The position numbers and the translations under genes are program-made. A model generated the notes under the pieces. It did no database searches and was not told the origin of the DNA. It worked only from the letters and a program-made list of their open reading frames with translations. Shown here piece by piece: positions 1-8,049 of a DNA stretch of 64,000 nt; positions within the stretch are counted from its first letter, which is position 1, and each line of letters starts with the position of its first letter. Origin of the DNA: Rikenella sp031549665 (GTDB lineage: Bacteria > Bacteroidota > Bacteroidia > Bacteroidales > Rikenellaceae); NCBI GenBank assembly GCA_031549665.1, contig JAVBPJ010000006.1, forward strand, positions 35,141 through 99,140, given 5' to 3'.

Positions 1-15
1 TTAGATGTGAAAAAC

Positions 16-375
16 ATGAGCAATCTAATTGAAATCGCCCAACAGGCATTTAAACAGGAACTTTCCGAAATTCCCGCTTTCGCGGCGGGCGACACCCTGA
101 CCGTTACCATCCGCATCCGCGAGGGGAACAAGGAGCGTCTCCAAAACTTCCGCGGCGTGGTGCTTCAAAAACGCGGCAGCGGCGCAACCACCACCTTCAC
201 CATCCGCAAAGTGTCGGACGGTATCGGCGTGGAGCGCGTTTTCCCCCTCTACTCGCCCACCATCGTGAAGATCGAAGTGAACAAAGTGGGCGTTGTTCGC
301 CGCGCGCGCATCTTCTACCTGCGCGATCTGACCGGCAAGAAAGCCCGCATTAAAGAGAAAAAAGTGTCGAAATAA
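16..375 (+). CDS. rplS: 50S ribosomal protein L19
   Basis: This is bacterial ribosomal protein L19, which sits at the 30S-50S interface of the large subunit. The protein has the family's normal length (about 119 aa). It carries the typical core, with FAAGDTL near residue 26, a stretch ending in NFRGVV, and the segment GVERVFPLYSPTI; the C-terminal tail is lysine-rich, as in other L19 proteins. An in-frame GTG lies at position 7, but the ATG at 16 gives the usual N-terminus (MSNLIEIAQ) and is preferred. No partner of the usual trmD/rpsP cluster is visible because the window begins just upstream. The gene is closed by a strong hairpin terminator 23 bases downstream, so it is probably the last gene of its transcript. 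Confidence 0.97.
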   Translation: MSNLIEIAQQAFKQELSEIPAFAAGDTLTVTIRIREGNKERLQNFRGVVLQKRGSGATTTFTIRKVSDGIGVERVFPLYSPTIVKIEVNKVGVVRRARIFYLRDLTGKKARIKEKKVSK

Positions 376-397
376 CCGTTTCGAAACCCAATGTACC

Positions 398-434
398 GCA
401 GGCGGGACTCCCACAGGAGTCCCGCCTGCTTTTT
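398..434 (+). terminator. Rho-independent terminator of rplS
   Basis: A perfect 14-bp GC-rich stem (398-411 with 416-429, starting GCAGGCGGGA) closes a CACA loop and is followed directly by five T residues. It lies 23 bases after the rplS stop codon, as expected for an intrinsic terminator. Confidence 0.95.
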
Positions 435-530
435 CGGCCGGCCGGATTTCCGGCTCCCGTTTTATTTCGTACCTTCGCGCTTTCGCCGCCTCTGGTTGAT
501 TTGCACGGGGCGATTCATTGTGTGCCTGCT

Positions 531-896
531 ATGACTCCGGTCCGTTGTTTGTTGTGGATGTTGGGAACCGTCAGCCTCGGGCTGGGGATCCTCGGGATAT
601 TCCTGCCTCTGCTTCCCACCACCCCTTTCTTGTTGCTGACCGCGTCGCTCTACGTGAAGGCCTCGCCGAAAGCCTACCAATGGCTGATCGACCAGCCCCA
701 TTTGGGGAAATACATCCGCAACTACCGCGAGCACAAGATCATTCCGCTCCGCGCAAAGGTCGCGTCGCTCGGGTTGATGTGGGGCAGCATGCTGTGCTGC
801 ATCCTTTTCTGGGTGCCCTACGGATGGCTCAAGGCGGTGCTCGGATTGGTCGCGGTACTGATTACGTGGCATATCCTGTCGTTCAAAAGCCGTTAA
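531..896 (+). CDS. YbaN/DUF454-family inner membrane protein
   Basis: A small membrane protein (about 121 aa) of the DUF454 family, whose E. coli member is YbaN. The family signature is visible as GILGIFLPLLPTTPFLLLTA near residues 18-37, followed by a cytoplasmic segment rich in charged residues (HLGKYIRNYREH) and two further hydrophobic helices at the C-terminus. Its biochemical function is not known. The frame is open upstream to a TTG at 501, but the ATG at 531 directly precedes the first hydrophobic helix and is the better start. It stands alone between the rplS terminator and the alkylsulfatase gene; no operon partner is evident. Confidence 0.88.
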   Translation: MTPVRCLLWMLGTVSLGLGILGIFLPLLPTTPFLLLTASLYVKASPKAYQWLIDQPHLGKYIRNYREHKIIPLRAKVASLGLMWGSMLCCILFWVPYGWLKAVLGLVAVLITWHILSFKSR

Positions 897-903
897 TAGC
901 TGG

Positions 904-927
904 TTTAGTTCGGTTAATCCGACTAAA
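904..927. promoter_or_regulatory. Inverted repeat upstream of the alkylsulfatase gene
   Basis: The arms TTTAGT(T)CGG and CCGACTAAA pair around a TTAAT loop with one bulged T. The hairpin starts 8 bases after the ybaN-like gene. It lacks a T tract, so it may be a weak terminator or a protein-binding dyad; the sequence does not decide. Confidence 0.4.
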
Positions 928-1034
928 AATTGCATCATTGGGCATGAAAATTGCTATTATTTAGGTTGTCAACGAGCCTGAAAACCTACAGGTAAACCAT
1001 AAAACGACGACTTGTAACCTAACCTGCCCATTCC

Positions 1035-3008
1035 ATGCGTTTAAGAAACCTCCTTCCGCTTGCCGTTTCCGGCTTCCTCATCGGGTGTGTACCCACGGCT
1101 CAACAGGATAACAACCAGTCGAAAGACGCCTCCGAATTTACCCGGAAAGCCAACGACGAGCTTTACAGCCAGCTCAATTTCTCCGACACACAGGATTTTG
1201 TGGATGCCCGCCGGGGATTTATCGCCCCGCTCCCGAATCAGGGCATAATCAAAAATAGCCAGGGCGAAGTGATCTTCGACGCCGCCCGAAGCGCTTTCCC
1301 GCTGGACGCGGATGCGCCCGCCACGATCAACCCGAGCCTTTGGCGCCAGGTGCAGCTCAACGGCATCACCGGGCTGTTCCAGGTGGCCGAGGGGGTGTAT
1401 CAGGTGCGCGGCCTGAATGTGTCGAACATGACCCTTATTGAAACCGCCCGCGGAGTGATCGTCGCCGATCCGCTGGTTACGAGCGAAAATTCGAGCGCCG
1501 CTCTGGCCCTTTATCATCAGCATCGTCCCGGTCGTCCCGTGGTGGCGGTGATCTATACCCACGGACACGTCGACCACTTTGCCGGTGTGCGCGGGGTGAT
1601 CACGGAAAAAGACGCGCTCTCGGGCAAGGTCAAGGTGATCGCTCCGAACGGCTTTTTGGATCAGGCCATCATGGAAGATGTTTTTGTGGGCAATGCCATG
1701 AGCCGCCGTTCGCAATACTTTTACGGCACCCACCTTCCCTACAACGAACGGGGAAACATCGGGGTCGGTCTCGGCGTCATCGGATCGTCCGGAGGAACAC
1801 AAGGATTCATCGCCCCCACCGACCTGATCACCCACACGGGGCAAAAAATGACCATCGACGGACTGGAGATCGAATTCATGCTCCCCGGGAATAAAACCTC
1901 GTCGGAAACCGGCTTCTACATCCCGGCTTACAAGGCGCTCTGCGCGGCCGAGAATGCCTGCCATACCATGCACAACATTTACACCCTGCGCGGAGCTAAA
2001 ACGCGCGACGCCGCCCGCTGGTTCCACGGCCTCGACGAGGTGTTGGCCCTGTGGGGCGATCGGGCCGAAGTGCTGTTTATGGCGCACACCTGGCCGGTGT
2101 GGGGGAACGCTCGCCTTGTCGATTACATCGAAAAGTACCGCGATGCGCTCCGCTACATCCACGATCGTACGCTCCACCTGGCCAATCAGGGCTATACGAT
2201 GGACGAAATTGCCGAAATGATGGTGCTGCCCGACGAACTGAATAAAAACTGGGCCACCAGGGGCTATTACGGATCGGTGGGCCAAAACGCTAAGGGAATC
2301 TATAATTTTTACCTCGGTTATTTCGGCGGGAATCCGGCCGATCTGAATCTTCATACTCCGGTCGAGCGCGCCCACCGCTATGTCGCCGCCATAGGGGGCG
2401 AAGAGGAGGTGCTGAAACTGGCCCGCGCGGCGGCCAATGCGGGAGACTACCGCTGGGCGGCCGAACTGCTTAAACACATCGTACTCGTCAACCCCGACAA
2501 TACACGGGCCCGCAACTTGCAGGCCGACGTCTTCGAGCAGCTTGGTTATCAGGCTGAAAGTGCCACCTGGAGGGGTTTCTACCTCTCGGGAGCCCAGGAA
2601 CTCCGCGAGGGGGTTAAACGGGAGTACAACCCCACCTCTTCGCTGGCCGATATGTTACTGGCCATTCCGATGCCCAAATTTCTGGACTACCTGGCCATAC
2701 GTCTTGACGGCCCGCGTGCATCCAACGTGTTGATCGTGATCAATTTGACAATGACCGATACGAAGGAGACTTACGCCGTTACAGTGCGCCGGGGTGTGTT
2801 GAATTACCGCGAAAAGCTGGCTCCGAAAGCCGACCTGTCGCTCACGCTGAGTAAGGTGAATCTGGGTCGTTTGCTTTCCGGCGAGGGGAAAATCGATCAG
2901 ATGGTCAAGGAGGGTCAGATCGTGCTGGAGGGAAATCCCGCCCGTTTTGCGCAACTGTTCGACCTGATGGACGACTTCGATCCGCTGTTCAACATCGTAA
3001 CTCCCTAA
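1035..3008 (+). CDS. Linear alkylsulfatase, metallo-beta-lactamase fold (SdsA1-like), lipoprotein
   Basis: This encodes a type III (Zn-dependent) sulfatase that hydrolyses primary alkyl sulfates such as dodecyl sulfate to alcohol and sulfate. The metal-binding motif HGHVDH is at residues 176-181. The sequence ENACHTMHNIYTLRGAK near residue 305 and the AHTWPVW segment are also characteristic of SdsA1-type enzymes. A helical dimerisation-type region follows, and the last ~120 residues resemble the SCP2-like hydrophobic-substrate domain that ends this family. The N-terminus (MRLRNLLPLAVSGFLIGC) is a lipoprotein signal with Cys18, so the enzyme is probably anchored in the envelope. Its length (657 aa) matches the family. 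It is followed by its own hairpin and appears monocistronic. Confidence 0.93.
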   Translation: MRLRNLLPLAVSGFLIGCVPTAQQDNNQSKDASEFTRKANDELYSQLNFSDTQDFVDARRGFIAPLPNQGIIKNSQGEVIFDAARSAFPLDADAPATINPSLWRQVQLNGITGLFQVAEGVYQVRGLNVSNMTLIETARGVIVADPLVTSENSSAALALYHQHRPGRPVVAVIYTHGHVDHFAGVRGVITEKDALSGKVKVIAPNGFLDQAIMEDVFVGNAMSRRSQYFYGTHLPYNERGNIGVGLGVIGSSGGTQGFIAPTDLITHTGQKMTIDGLEIEFMLPGNKTSSETGFYIPAYKALCAAENACHTMHNIYTLRGAKTRDAARWFHGLDEVLALWGDRAEVLFMAHTWPVWGNARLVDYIEKYRDALRYIHDRTLHLANQGYTMDEIAEMMVLPDELNKNWATRGYYGSVGQNAKGIYNFYLGYFGGNPADLNLHTPVERAHRYVAAIGGEEEVLKLARAAANAGDYRWAAELLKHIVLVNPDNTRARNLQADVFEQLGYQAESATWRGFYLSGAQELREGVKREYNPTSSLADMLLAIPMPKFLDYLAIRLDGPRASNVLIVINLTMTDTKETYAVTVRRGVLNYREKLAPKADLSLTLSKVNLGRLLSGEGKIDQMVKEGQIVLEGNPARFAQLFDLMDDFDPLFNIVTP

Positions 3009-3095
3009 GGAAACATTTCTGCGGGCGGGATCGGCCAAGGAACCACCAAGAAGCGCGCTCCTTGTAGATTCCCTTTCGGTTCCCGCAGTACGTTT

Positions 3096-3127
3096 AGGAG
3101 CCTCGGCCCGCATGGGCCGGGGCTCCT
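3096..3127 (+). terminator. Hairpin terminator after the alkylsulfatase gene
   Basis: The arms AGGAGCCTCGGCCC and GGGCCGGGGCTCCT pair around a GCAT loop (one T-G pair). A short GTCGTTTT follows. It lies 88 bases after the alkylsulfatase stop; the T tract is weak. Confidence 0.7.
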
Positions 3128-3247
3128 GTCGTTTTCGCAGGCGAGGGTACGTTCGCCCAATCTCCTCGGCCTTATACCGTTGGAAATTCCGGAATCAGCC
3201 GGCGTAAATTTTTTTCGACAAGGCGTATTGCATAATACAAAATGTAG

Positions 3248-3255
3248 TATATTTG
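3248..3255 (+). promoter_or_regulatory. Bacteroidota -7 promoter element for the sigma-like gene
   Basis: The octamer TATATTTG matches TAnnTTTG exactly and lies 50 bases before the ATG at 3306. A possible -33 element (ATTG, 3227-3230) is 17 bases upstream, slightly closer than usual. Confidence 0.7.
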
Positions 3256-3305
3256 TAGAGGGAAAAACTCCCTGTGTTTTTTATCAAATCTACAAACAAT
3301 CAGCT

Positions 3306-3863
3306 ATGGAAAAAGAATTTATGAACGACTACCTGAACAGGCATTACGACAATTGGTTGGATTATGCGCGTTTTCATTGTACGCGTGCGGGAATTCCGTT
3401 GGATGCCCGGGATGTGCTGCACGAGGCCATTGTGGCGTTGCTGGAGAAACCGGTCGACGAGCTTATCGCTCTTGCCGGGCGGCAGTACGCCGCGGGTACG
3501 GAGCTGGATTTTCTCGCCCTGCGGATCATCAAGCTCAACGCCACCTCGCCCACCTCGCGCCACCGCTACCAGCCGATGCTCCGGCATTGGGCCGACGGCG
3601 TGGACGTGTGGAGCCTGAGTGTGGTCCAAGAGCCGCAACCCGCCTCGCAGCCCGATCCGTTCGAACGGTTCGAGTGGGTGCGGCGGATGTTGCAGGAACT
3701 CGACATTCCCGAGCAATGGCGGGCCATTTTCCGGTACAAATTCTTTCTGCACCACTCGTTGAGCGACTGGCCCGGAAAGGAGAAACAACGTACCGTCTAT
3801 GGCATCTACAACCGCGTGTTGGCGCTGCTGCGGGCGCAGGCCGCCCTGTTGCAGCAAAGCTGA
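3306..3863 (+). CDS. Divergent RNA polymerase sigma-factor-like protein
   Basis: A 185-aa soluble protein. Residues about 5-45 (NRHYDNWLDYARFHCTRAGI, then DARDVLHEAIVALLEKP) resemble region 2 of ECF sigma factors, with the typical acidic DxxDxxxExxxxLL pattern. The C-terminal third is helical and basic but has no clear region-4 helix-turn-helix. I therefore call it sigma-like rather than a proven sigma factor; a phage- or element-derived DNA-binding protein is the alternative. Longer in-frame starts exist upstream, but the ATG at 3306 follows a perfect -7 element at 3248 by 50 bases. It converges on the 5'-nucleotidase-like gene, with a shared terminator between them. Confidence 0.5.
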   Translation: MEKEFMNDYLNRHYDNWLDYARFHCTRAGIPLDARDVLHEAIVALLEKPVDELIALAGRQYAAGTELDFLALRIIKLNATSPTSRHRYQPMLRHWADGVDVWSLSVVQEPQPASQPDPFERFEWVRRMLQELDIPEQWRAIFRYKFFLHHSLSDWPGKEKQRTVYGIYNRVLALLRAQAALLQQS

Positions 3864-3888
3864 CTCGGGTGGAACCTATTTGACGAGG

Positions 3889-3925
3889 GAGCGTTCGGCC
3901 ATTAAGGCCGAACGCTCTTGTTTTT
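3889..3925. terminator. Terminator between convergent genes
   Basis: A perfect 12-bp stem (3889-3900 with 3906-3917, starting GAGCGTTCGG) with an ATTAA loop is followed by TTGTTTTT. The T run serves the plus-strand sigma-like gene; the minus strand has no comparable run. Confidence 0.9.
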
Positions 3926-3963
3926 AGAAGTCGGCGTTTTGGCGTTTTAGCGGCGCGGCGCGG

Positions 3964-5157
3964 TCAGGGGAACAGTTGCGGTCGTTCGCGGCGGGCAATC
4001 GCCTCCACCCACCGTTCCGGCGCCAGCGACCAGTTGTCGGGGGCCTGCGCGGCAATCGGCTCCGGCTGGGCCGACAACCATTGCAACAGGGCCAGCCGGT
4101 AGTCGGCGGCTACGGGATGCACGGGAATGCCCCGCTCGGTGAAATAGCGAGCGCGGAACGAATTCAGAACCACCGTGTATTGATCCCCGGGGCGGAAAGG
4201 ACGGCCGTCTTCCAGTTGGTAGATGGCAACCCGCCTGCCCGACCGTTGGGTCAGGTCCACCCGGTAGCGGATTCCCGACGCGTCGTCGTACAGGTAGTGG
4301 GGGATGCGTGTGCGGATCAGGTCGGATTCGGGGCCTTTCAGGGTGAAGTAACCCATGCCGTAGACCTGTTCCAGAAACTCGTCGATCTGTTGGCCCGTAA
4401 CACGGACCGTAACCAGCCGGTTGTCGTAGCTGAACAGCGTGGCGATGGTCTTTAGGTACAGAGGCCCTGCCGCCAGCGTAGCGTCGAAGCGGGGCGGGGC
4501 GAACAACGAAACGTCGGCCGCAGGTGCCACTGAACGCTGGAAACGGTGGAACAGGGCGTTGAAGGCCGATGGGCCGAAATAGCTGTCGCGCGTGGTGATT
4601 GTCGTGGCCAGTTGTGCGACGGGCGTGGCGAAGAAGCGGCGGATTCGCTGCTCCTCGTCGGCAAAGGCTTCGGTGAAGGCCTTGTCGGGGCGTTCGTCGG
4701 AAAACGACACACGCCGCAGCCGGATGGTCTGCCGCCCCTGCACGGTGTAGCGGTCGGCGACGGTTCCCTCGCCGGGCTGTACGCCCAGCGAATCGAGGGT
4801 GCGCGGAGTGAAGCCGAACCCGGCGAGCAGCGAGCGGTCGTCGCTGCATCCGGCGGCCCGGGCGGCGCGGCGGGCGAGGGTCGAATCGCCCAGGGCGGCA
4901 TAGAGCCGGTACCCCTCGGCGGGCGGGTCGCCCGCATCGAACAGGTAGACGTTCCCGGCGCCCAGCTCCTCGCGCCATTGCCGAGCGAACGAAGCCACAG
5001 CGCCCCACGAACCGGCCTGGTAGCGTTCGGTGAGCGGATCGAAGGGCAGGGGAGCCGTAACGCGCGCCACGATCAATCGTTCGTGCTGGGCCGAGGCGGT
5101 CGATGCCGCCACGGCGCACAGGCCGATCCCCAAAAGCCGCCGAAAAAAAGTATTCAT
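3964..5157 (-). CDS. 5'-nucleotidase C-terminal-domain protein, secreted, with a degenerate phosphoesterase domain
   Basis: The last ~220 residues form a 5'-nucleotidase C-terminal (substrate-binding) domain: SYFGPSAFNALFHRF, DVSLFAPPRFDATLAAGPLY, and LFSYDNRLVTVRVTGQQIDEFLEQ are typical of UshA-like proteins. The N-terminal ~170 residues occupy the place of the metallophosphoesterase domain (VYLFDAGD is the remnant of its second metal motif), but no GNHE/D motif or following histidines are visible. Hydrolase activity is therefore doubtful. The start at 5157 (MNTFFRRLLGIGLCAVAASTASA) gives a clean signal peptide, so the protein is likely periplasmic. It begins 18 bases after the nucleoside kinase gene, and the two probably share a transcript. 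Confidence 0.82.
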   Translation of the reverse strand: MNTFFRRLLGIGLCAVAASTASAQHERLIVARVTAPLPFDPLTERYQAGSWGAVASFARQWREELGAGNVYLFDAGDPPAEGYRLYAALGDSTLARRAARAAGCSDDRSLLAGFGFTPRTLDSLGVQPGEGTVADRYTVQGRQTIRLRRVSFSDERPDKAFTEAFADEEQRIRRFFATPVAQLATTITTRDSYFGPSAFNALFHRFQRSVAPAADVSLFAPPRFDATLAAGPLYLKTIATLFSYDNRLVTVRVTGQQIDEFLEQVYGMGYFTLKGPESDLIRTRIPHYLYDDASGIRYRVDLTQRSGRRVAIYQLEDGRPFRPGDQYTVVLNSFRARYFTERGIPVHPVAADYRLALLQWLSAQPEPIAAQAPDNWSLAPERWVEAIARRERPQLFP

Positions 5158-5175
5158 CGCGCCGGGAGGAGCCAA

Positions 5176-6849
5176 CTAATAAATGAAACTGCTGCCGCCC
5201 AGAAACTCGCGCAGGATGGAGGTGGGGGGCAGTTCGCGGTCGGGAATTTCGACGAAGTAGTCCAGGAAACGGAGCAACCGCAGCGCTTCGGCGTATTCGG
5301 GGGTGTTGGCGGGAACGCTCGCCAGCAACGGTTGGGCGTAGGCTTTCAGGATCGAAATCTCGAAAAAGAGCGCGGTGTTGAACATCAGGTCGGCCTGCTC
5401 CTGGTAGGGGAAAATGTGGCGGTCTTCGCCGCGGCGCACGCTGTGCCACCCTTTCAGGGTTTCGTAGGCCGAGCGGTTGCGGTAGTTGTGGTCGCGCACA
5501 ATGCGGCGCAGCAGGCGGTTATCGGTGGTCGAAATAATGCTGGTGTCGTCCAGCGACAGAGTGGTCAGGGCCGAGGCGTAGATCTTGTACTTGTAGCGGT
5601 CTTCTATGTGGGGGGTCAGGGCGGGGTTCAGGCCGTGAATGCCCTCGACCAGCAGGATGCTCCGCTCGTTGAGCTGGAGCTTGTGGCCGCCGTAGGTTCG
5701 CTGGCCGGTGGTGAAGTTGAAGCGGGGCATGTCGACCTCTTCGCCGGCGAACAGGCGGTTCAGGTCGCCGTTGAAGGCTTCGACGTCGATCGCTTCGAAG
5801 GCCTCGAAGTCGTAGTTGCCGTGTTCGTCGCGGGGGGTGTGTTCGCGGTCGAAGAAATAGTCGTCCAGCGAGATCATCCGGGGTTCGAGTCCCAGTACGC
5901 GCAACTGGATCGCAATGCGTTTGGTGAGGGTGGTCTTCCCGCTCGACGACGGGCCCGAGATGAAGACGATTTTTACCCCCGCCTCGCGGTGGCGGTTGAG
6001 GATTTTGTCGGCCAGCAGGGCGAAGTTTTTCTCCTGCAACGCCTCGCCCACCTGGATCAGCTGCGAGCTTTCGCCGGCCAGCACACGGGCGTTGAGCGTT
6101 CCCACGTCGGACACGCGCAGGATGTCGGCCCACACTTTGGTCTGTTGGAACACCGAAAACAGCTTGGGTTCGAGCTTCATGGGTTCGATCTCAACGGGGT
6201 TTTCGCGGCGCGGAGTTTGCAGCACGAATCCGCCGCCGAAGGGGATCAGGTCGAACAGGGTCAGGTAGCCGGTCGAGGGAACCATGCCGCCGTAAAAATA
6301 GCCGGGCATGCCTCCCAGGCTGTACAGGGTAACAAAATATTGCGGACGGGTTTGCAGCAGGGGCAGTTTGTCGTCGTGCTTCTGGCTTTTGTAAAGCAGT
6401 TCGGCTTCGCTCAGCAGCATCTTGTCGCGGACAATGGGCAGGTTCAGGCCAACCAGCACCTGCATGCGTTCCTTGAGGCGGCCCACCTCGTCGGCGTTGA
6501 GCGGGGGGATCCCGTCGACTTCGCAGTAGTAGCCCCGTCCGGCGGTGTACAGGATACGCAGCCGACCATTGGGATAGAGGTCGGCAACGGCCTTTTGCAG
6601 CAGGAAAAAGAGCGACCGCGAGTAGACCCGCATGCCGTCGATGCTCCCCAGCTCGACGAACCGCAGGCTGCGGGGCGAGTAGACGCGGAAGTCCAGTTCC
6701 TTCATCTTGTTGTCGGCGAAGCAGGCGATCACGGGCGAGGCGGTGCGCAGGGCCGTTACCTGCAAAATCTGCTCGAGGGTGGTTCCCTCCTCGACGTAAA
6801 GGCTCGACTGGTTGTTTTCGCAGTATACCTGGATGCATTTGGGGTTCAT
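5176..6849 (-). CDS. Nucleoside kinase (uridine kinase-like) with N-terminal TGS/ThrRS-like region
   Basis: A two-part cytoplasmic enzyme. Residues 1-~280 resemble the TGS and editing-like N-terminal region of threonyl-tRNA synthetase (TTLEQILQ...). Residues ~290-500 form a P-loop kinase of the uridine kinase/PRK family, with Walker A GPSSSGKTT at 299-307, the motif ISLDDYF, and the substrate segment DMPRFNFTTGQRTY. It is expected to phosphorylate uridine or cytidine with ATP or GTP in pyrimidine salvage. The length (557 aa) and order match the family found across Bacteroidota and Firmicutes. It is followed closely by a 5'-nucleotidase-like gene, which gives the pair a nucleotide-salvage theme. 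Confidence 0.92.
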   Translation of the reverse strand: MNPKCIQVYCENNQSSLYVEEGTTLEQILQVTALRTASPVIACFADNKMKELDFRVYSPRSLRFVELGSIDGMRVYSRSLFFLLQKAVADLYPNGRLRILYTAGRGYYCEVDGIPPLNADEVGRLKERMQVLVGLNLPIVRDKMLLSEAELLYKSQKHDDKLPLLQTRPQYFVTLYSLGGMPGYFYGGMVPSTGYLTLFDLIPFGGGFVLQTPRRENPVEIEPMKLEPKLFSVFQQTKVWADILRVSDVGTLNARVLAGESSQLIQVGEALQEKNFALLADKILNRHREAGVKIVFISGPSSSGKTTLTKRIAIQLRVLGLEPRMISLDDYFFDREHTPRDEHGNYDFEAFEAIDVEAFNGDLNRLFAGEEVDMPRFNFTTGQRTYGGHKLQLNERSILLVEGIHGLNPALTPHIEDRYKYKIYASALTTLSLDDTSIISTTDNRLLRRIVRDHNYRNRSAYETLKGWHSVRRGEDRHIFPYQEQADLMFNTALFFEISILKAYAQPLLASVPANTPEYAEALRLLRFLDYFVEIPDRELPPTSILREFLGGSSFIY

Positions 6850-6870
6850 GGCGGAGCGTAATTGTACTCC

Positions 6871-6878
6871 GAAAGGTA
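6871..6878 (-). promoter_or_regulatory. Probable -7 element for the nucleoside kinase
   Basis: On the minus strand this reads TACCTTTC, one base off TAnnTTTG, and lies 22 bases before the start codon. Confidence 0.45.
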
Positions 6879-6891
6879 CGAATTTCCTGCG

Positions 6892-6931
6892 AAAAACAAC
6901 GCCTCTCCGTTACTGAAAACAGAAGAGGCGT
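6892..6931 (-). terminator. Terminator of the aromatic amino acid operon
   Basis: On the minus strand ACGCCTCT (6931-6924) pairs with AGAGGCGT (6906-6899) across a 17-base loop. The stem is followed by TGTTTTTC. It lies 40 bases after the DAHP synthase stop. The long loop makes it a moderate terminator. Confidence 0.65.
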
Positions 6932-6970
6932 GGAAAATGGCGGCGTTGCGCGGAGGGTCGCGCGCGGGAA

Positions 6971-8044
6971 CTATTTCTTTTGGTTCATCACGCGGTTTTG
7001 GCGGCCGATGCTCTCCATGTGGATCGAATTGAGCAGGATGTTCAGAAATTCGGGGCTCAGGCGCAGTTTCTCGGCGTTGGCCAGCACCCGCTTCACGATG
7101 TCGTCCCAGCGGTTTGCCTGCAGGATCATTACGTTGTTGTCGCGCTTGATCTCGCCGATCTTTTCGGCGATGTCCATCCGTTTGCTGAGCAGGGCGAAGA
7201 GTTCGGCGTCGAACTGGTCGATCTGGGCGCGGAGCCGTTCGAGCGACTGGAGGAATTCGGGCTTGTCGACCTTTTCGGCCCGCCAGACGATGCTGTCCAG
7301 CAGCTCTTCCAGTGCTTTGGGGGTGAGCTGTTGCGAGGCGTCGCTCCAGGCCTCGTCGGGGTTGATGTGGCTTTCGATGATCAGCCCGTCGTAGTCCAGG
7401 TCGGCGCTCTCCTGCGCCACGCTCAGCAGCAATTCGCGGTTGCCGCAGATGTGCGAGGGGTCGCAGATCATCGGCACTTCGGGCATGCGGAGCTTCATCT
7501 CCACGGCCAGGTGCCACATGGGGGCGTTGCGGTAGGCCGACAGGCCGATCGAGGAGAATCCGCGATGGATCAGCCCCACCTGTCCGACCCCTACCTTTTG
7601 CAGCCGCTGCACGGCTCCGGCCCAAAGTTCCAGGTCGGGGTTCATCGGGTTTTTCACCAGCACCGGGACATCCACTCCCCGCAGGGCGTCGGCGATGTCC
7701 TGTACGCTGAAGGGGTTGACGGTGGTGCGGGCGCCGATCCACAGCACGTCGACGCCGAACTCAAGGGCGCTCTCGACGTGTTTGGCCGAGGCGACTTCGG
7801 TGGCTACGGGCAGGCCGGTTTCGGCTTTCGCCTCGGCCAGCCACGACAGGCCTTGCAGTCCGGCTCCCTCGAACGACCCGGGGCGGGTGCGGGGCTTCCA
7901 AATGCCGGCGCGGAGTATGTCGACCCGTCCGGTGGCGGCCACCTGGCGGCAGGTTTCGAGGGTTTGTTCGCGCGTCTCGGCGCTGCAGGGTCCCGAGATA
8001 ATGAGCGGGCGTCTGGCTTTCAGGTTGATCGTTTTCGTTTCCAT
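6971..8044 (-). CDS. Bifunctional DAHP synthase / chorismate mutase
   Basis: A fusion of 3-deoxy-7-phosphoheptulonate synthase (first step of the shikimate pathway) with an AroQ-type chorismate mutase (committed step to Phe and Tyr). Residues 1-~260 are the KDO8P-synthase-like DAHP synthase: ISGPCSAE, AGIWKPRTRPGSFEG, WIGARTT, GLIHRGFSS and CDPSHICGNRELL are all present. Residues ~265-357 form a helical chorismate mutase (LRAQIDQFDAELFALLSKRMDIAEKIGEIK). The same fusion is common in Bacteroidota. It is the last gene of the pheA-aminotransferase-tyrA operon, five bases after tyrA, so both ends of the pathway are made from one transcript controlled by the leader at about 10.9-11.1 kb. Confidence 0.96.
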   Translation of the reverse strand: METKTINLKARRPLIISGPCSAETREQTLETCRQVAATGRVDILRAGIWKPRTRPGSFEGAGLQGLSWLAEAKAETGLPVATEVASAKHVESALEFGVDVLWIGARTTVNPFSVQDIADALRGVDVPVLVKNPMNPDLELWAGAVQRLQKVGVGQVGLIHRGFSSIGLSAYRNAPMWHLAVEMKLRMPEVPMICDPSHICGNRELLLSVAQESADLDYDGLIIESHINPDEAWSDASQQLTPKALEELLDSIVWRAEKVDKPEFLQSLERLRAQIDQFDAELFALLSKRMDIAEKIGEIKRDNNVMILQANRWDDIVKRVLANAEKLRLSPEFLNILLNSIHMESIGRQNRVMNQKK

Positions 8045-8049
8045 GGGGT

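Noticed and set aside
1041..2477. A 478-codon open frame on the minus strand opposite the alkylsulfatase gene
   Set aside because: High GC keeps antisense frames open. The plus strand has all motifs of the sulfatase, and the antisense product shows no recognisable domain.
4546..6861. A 771-codon open frame on the plus strand across the nucleoside kinase region
   Set aside because: It is antisense to the clear kinase and 5'-nucleotidase-like genes and gives a low-complexity Gly/Gln/Val-rich product typical of shadow frames.
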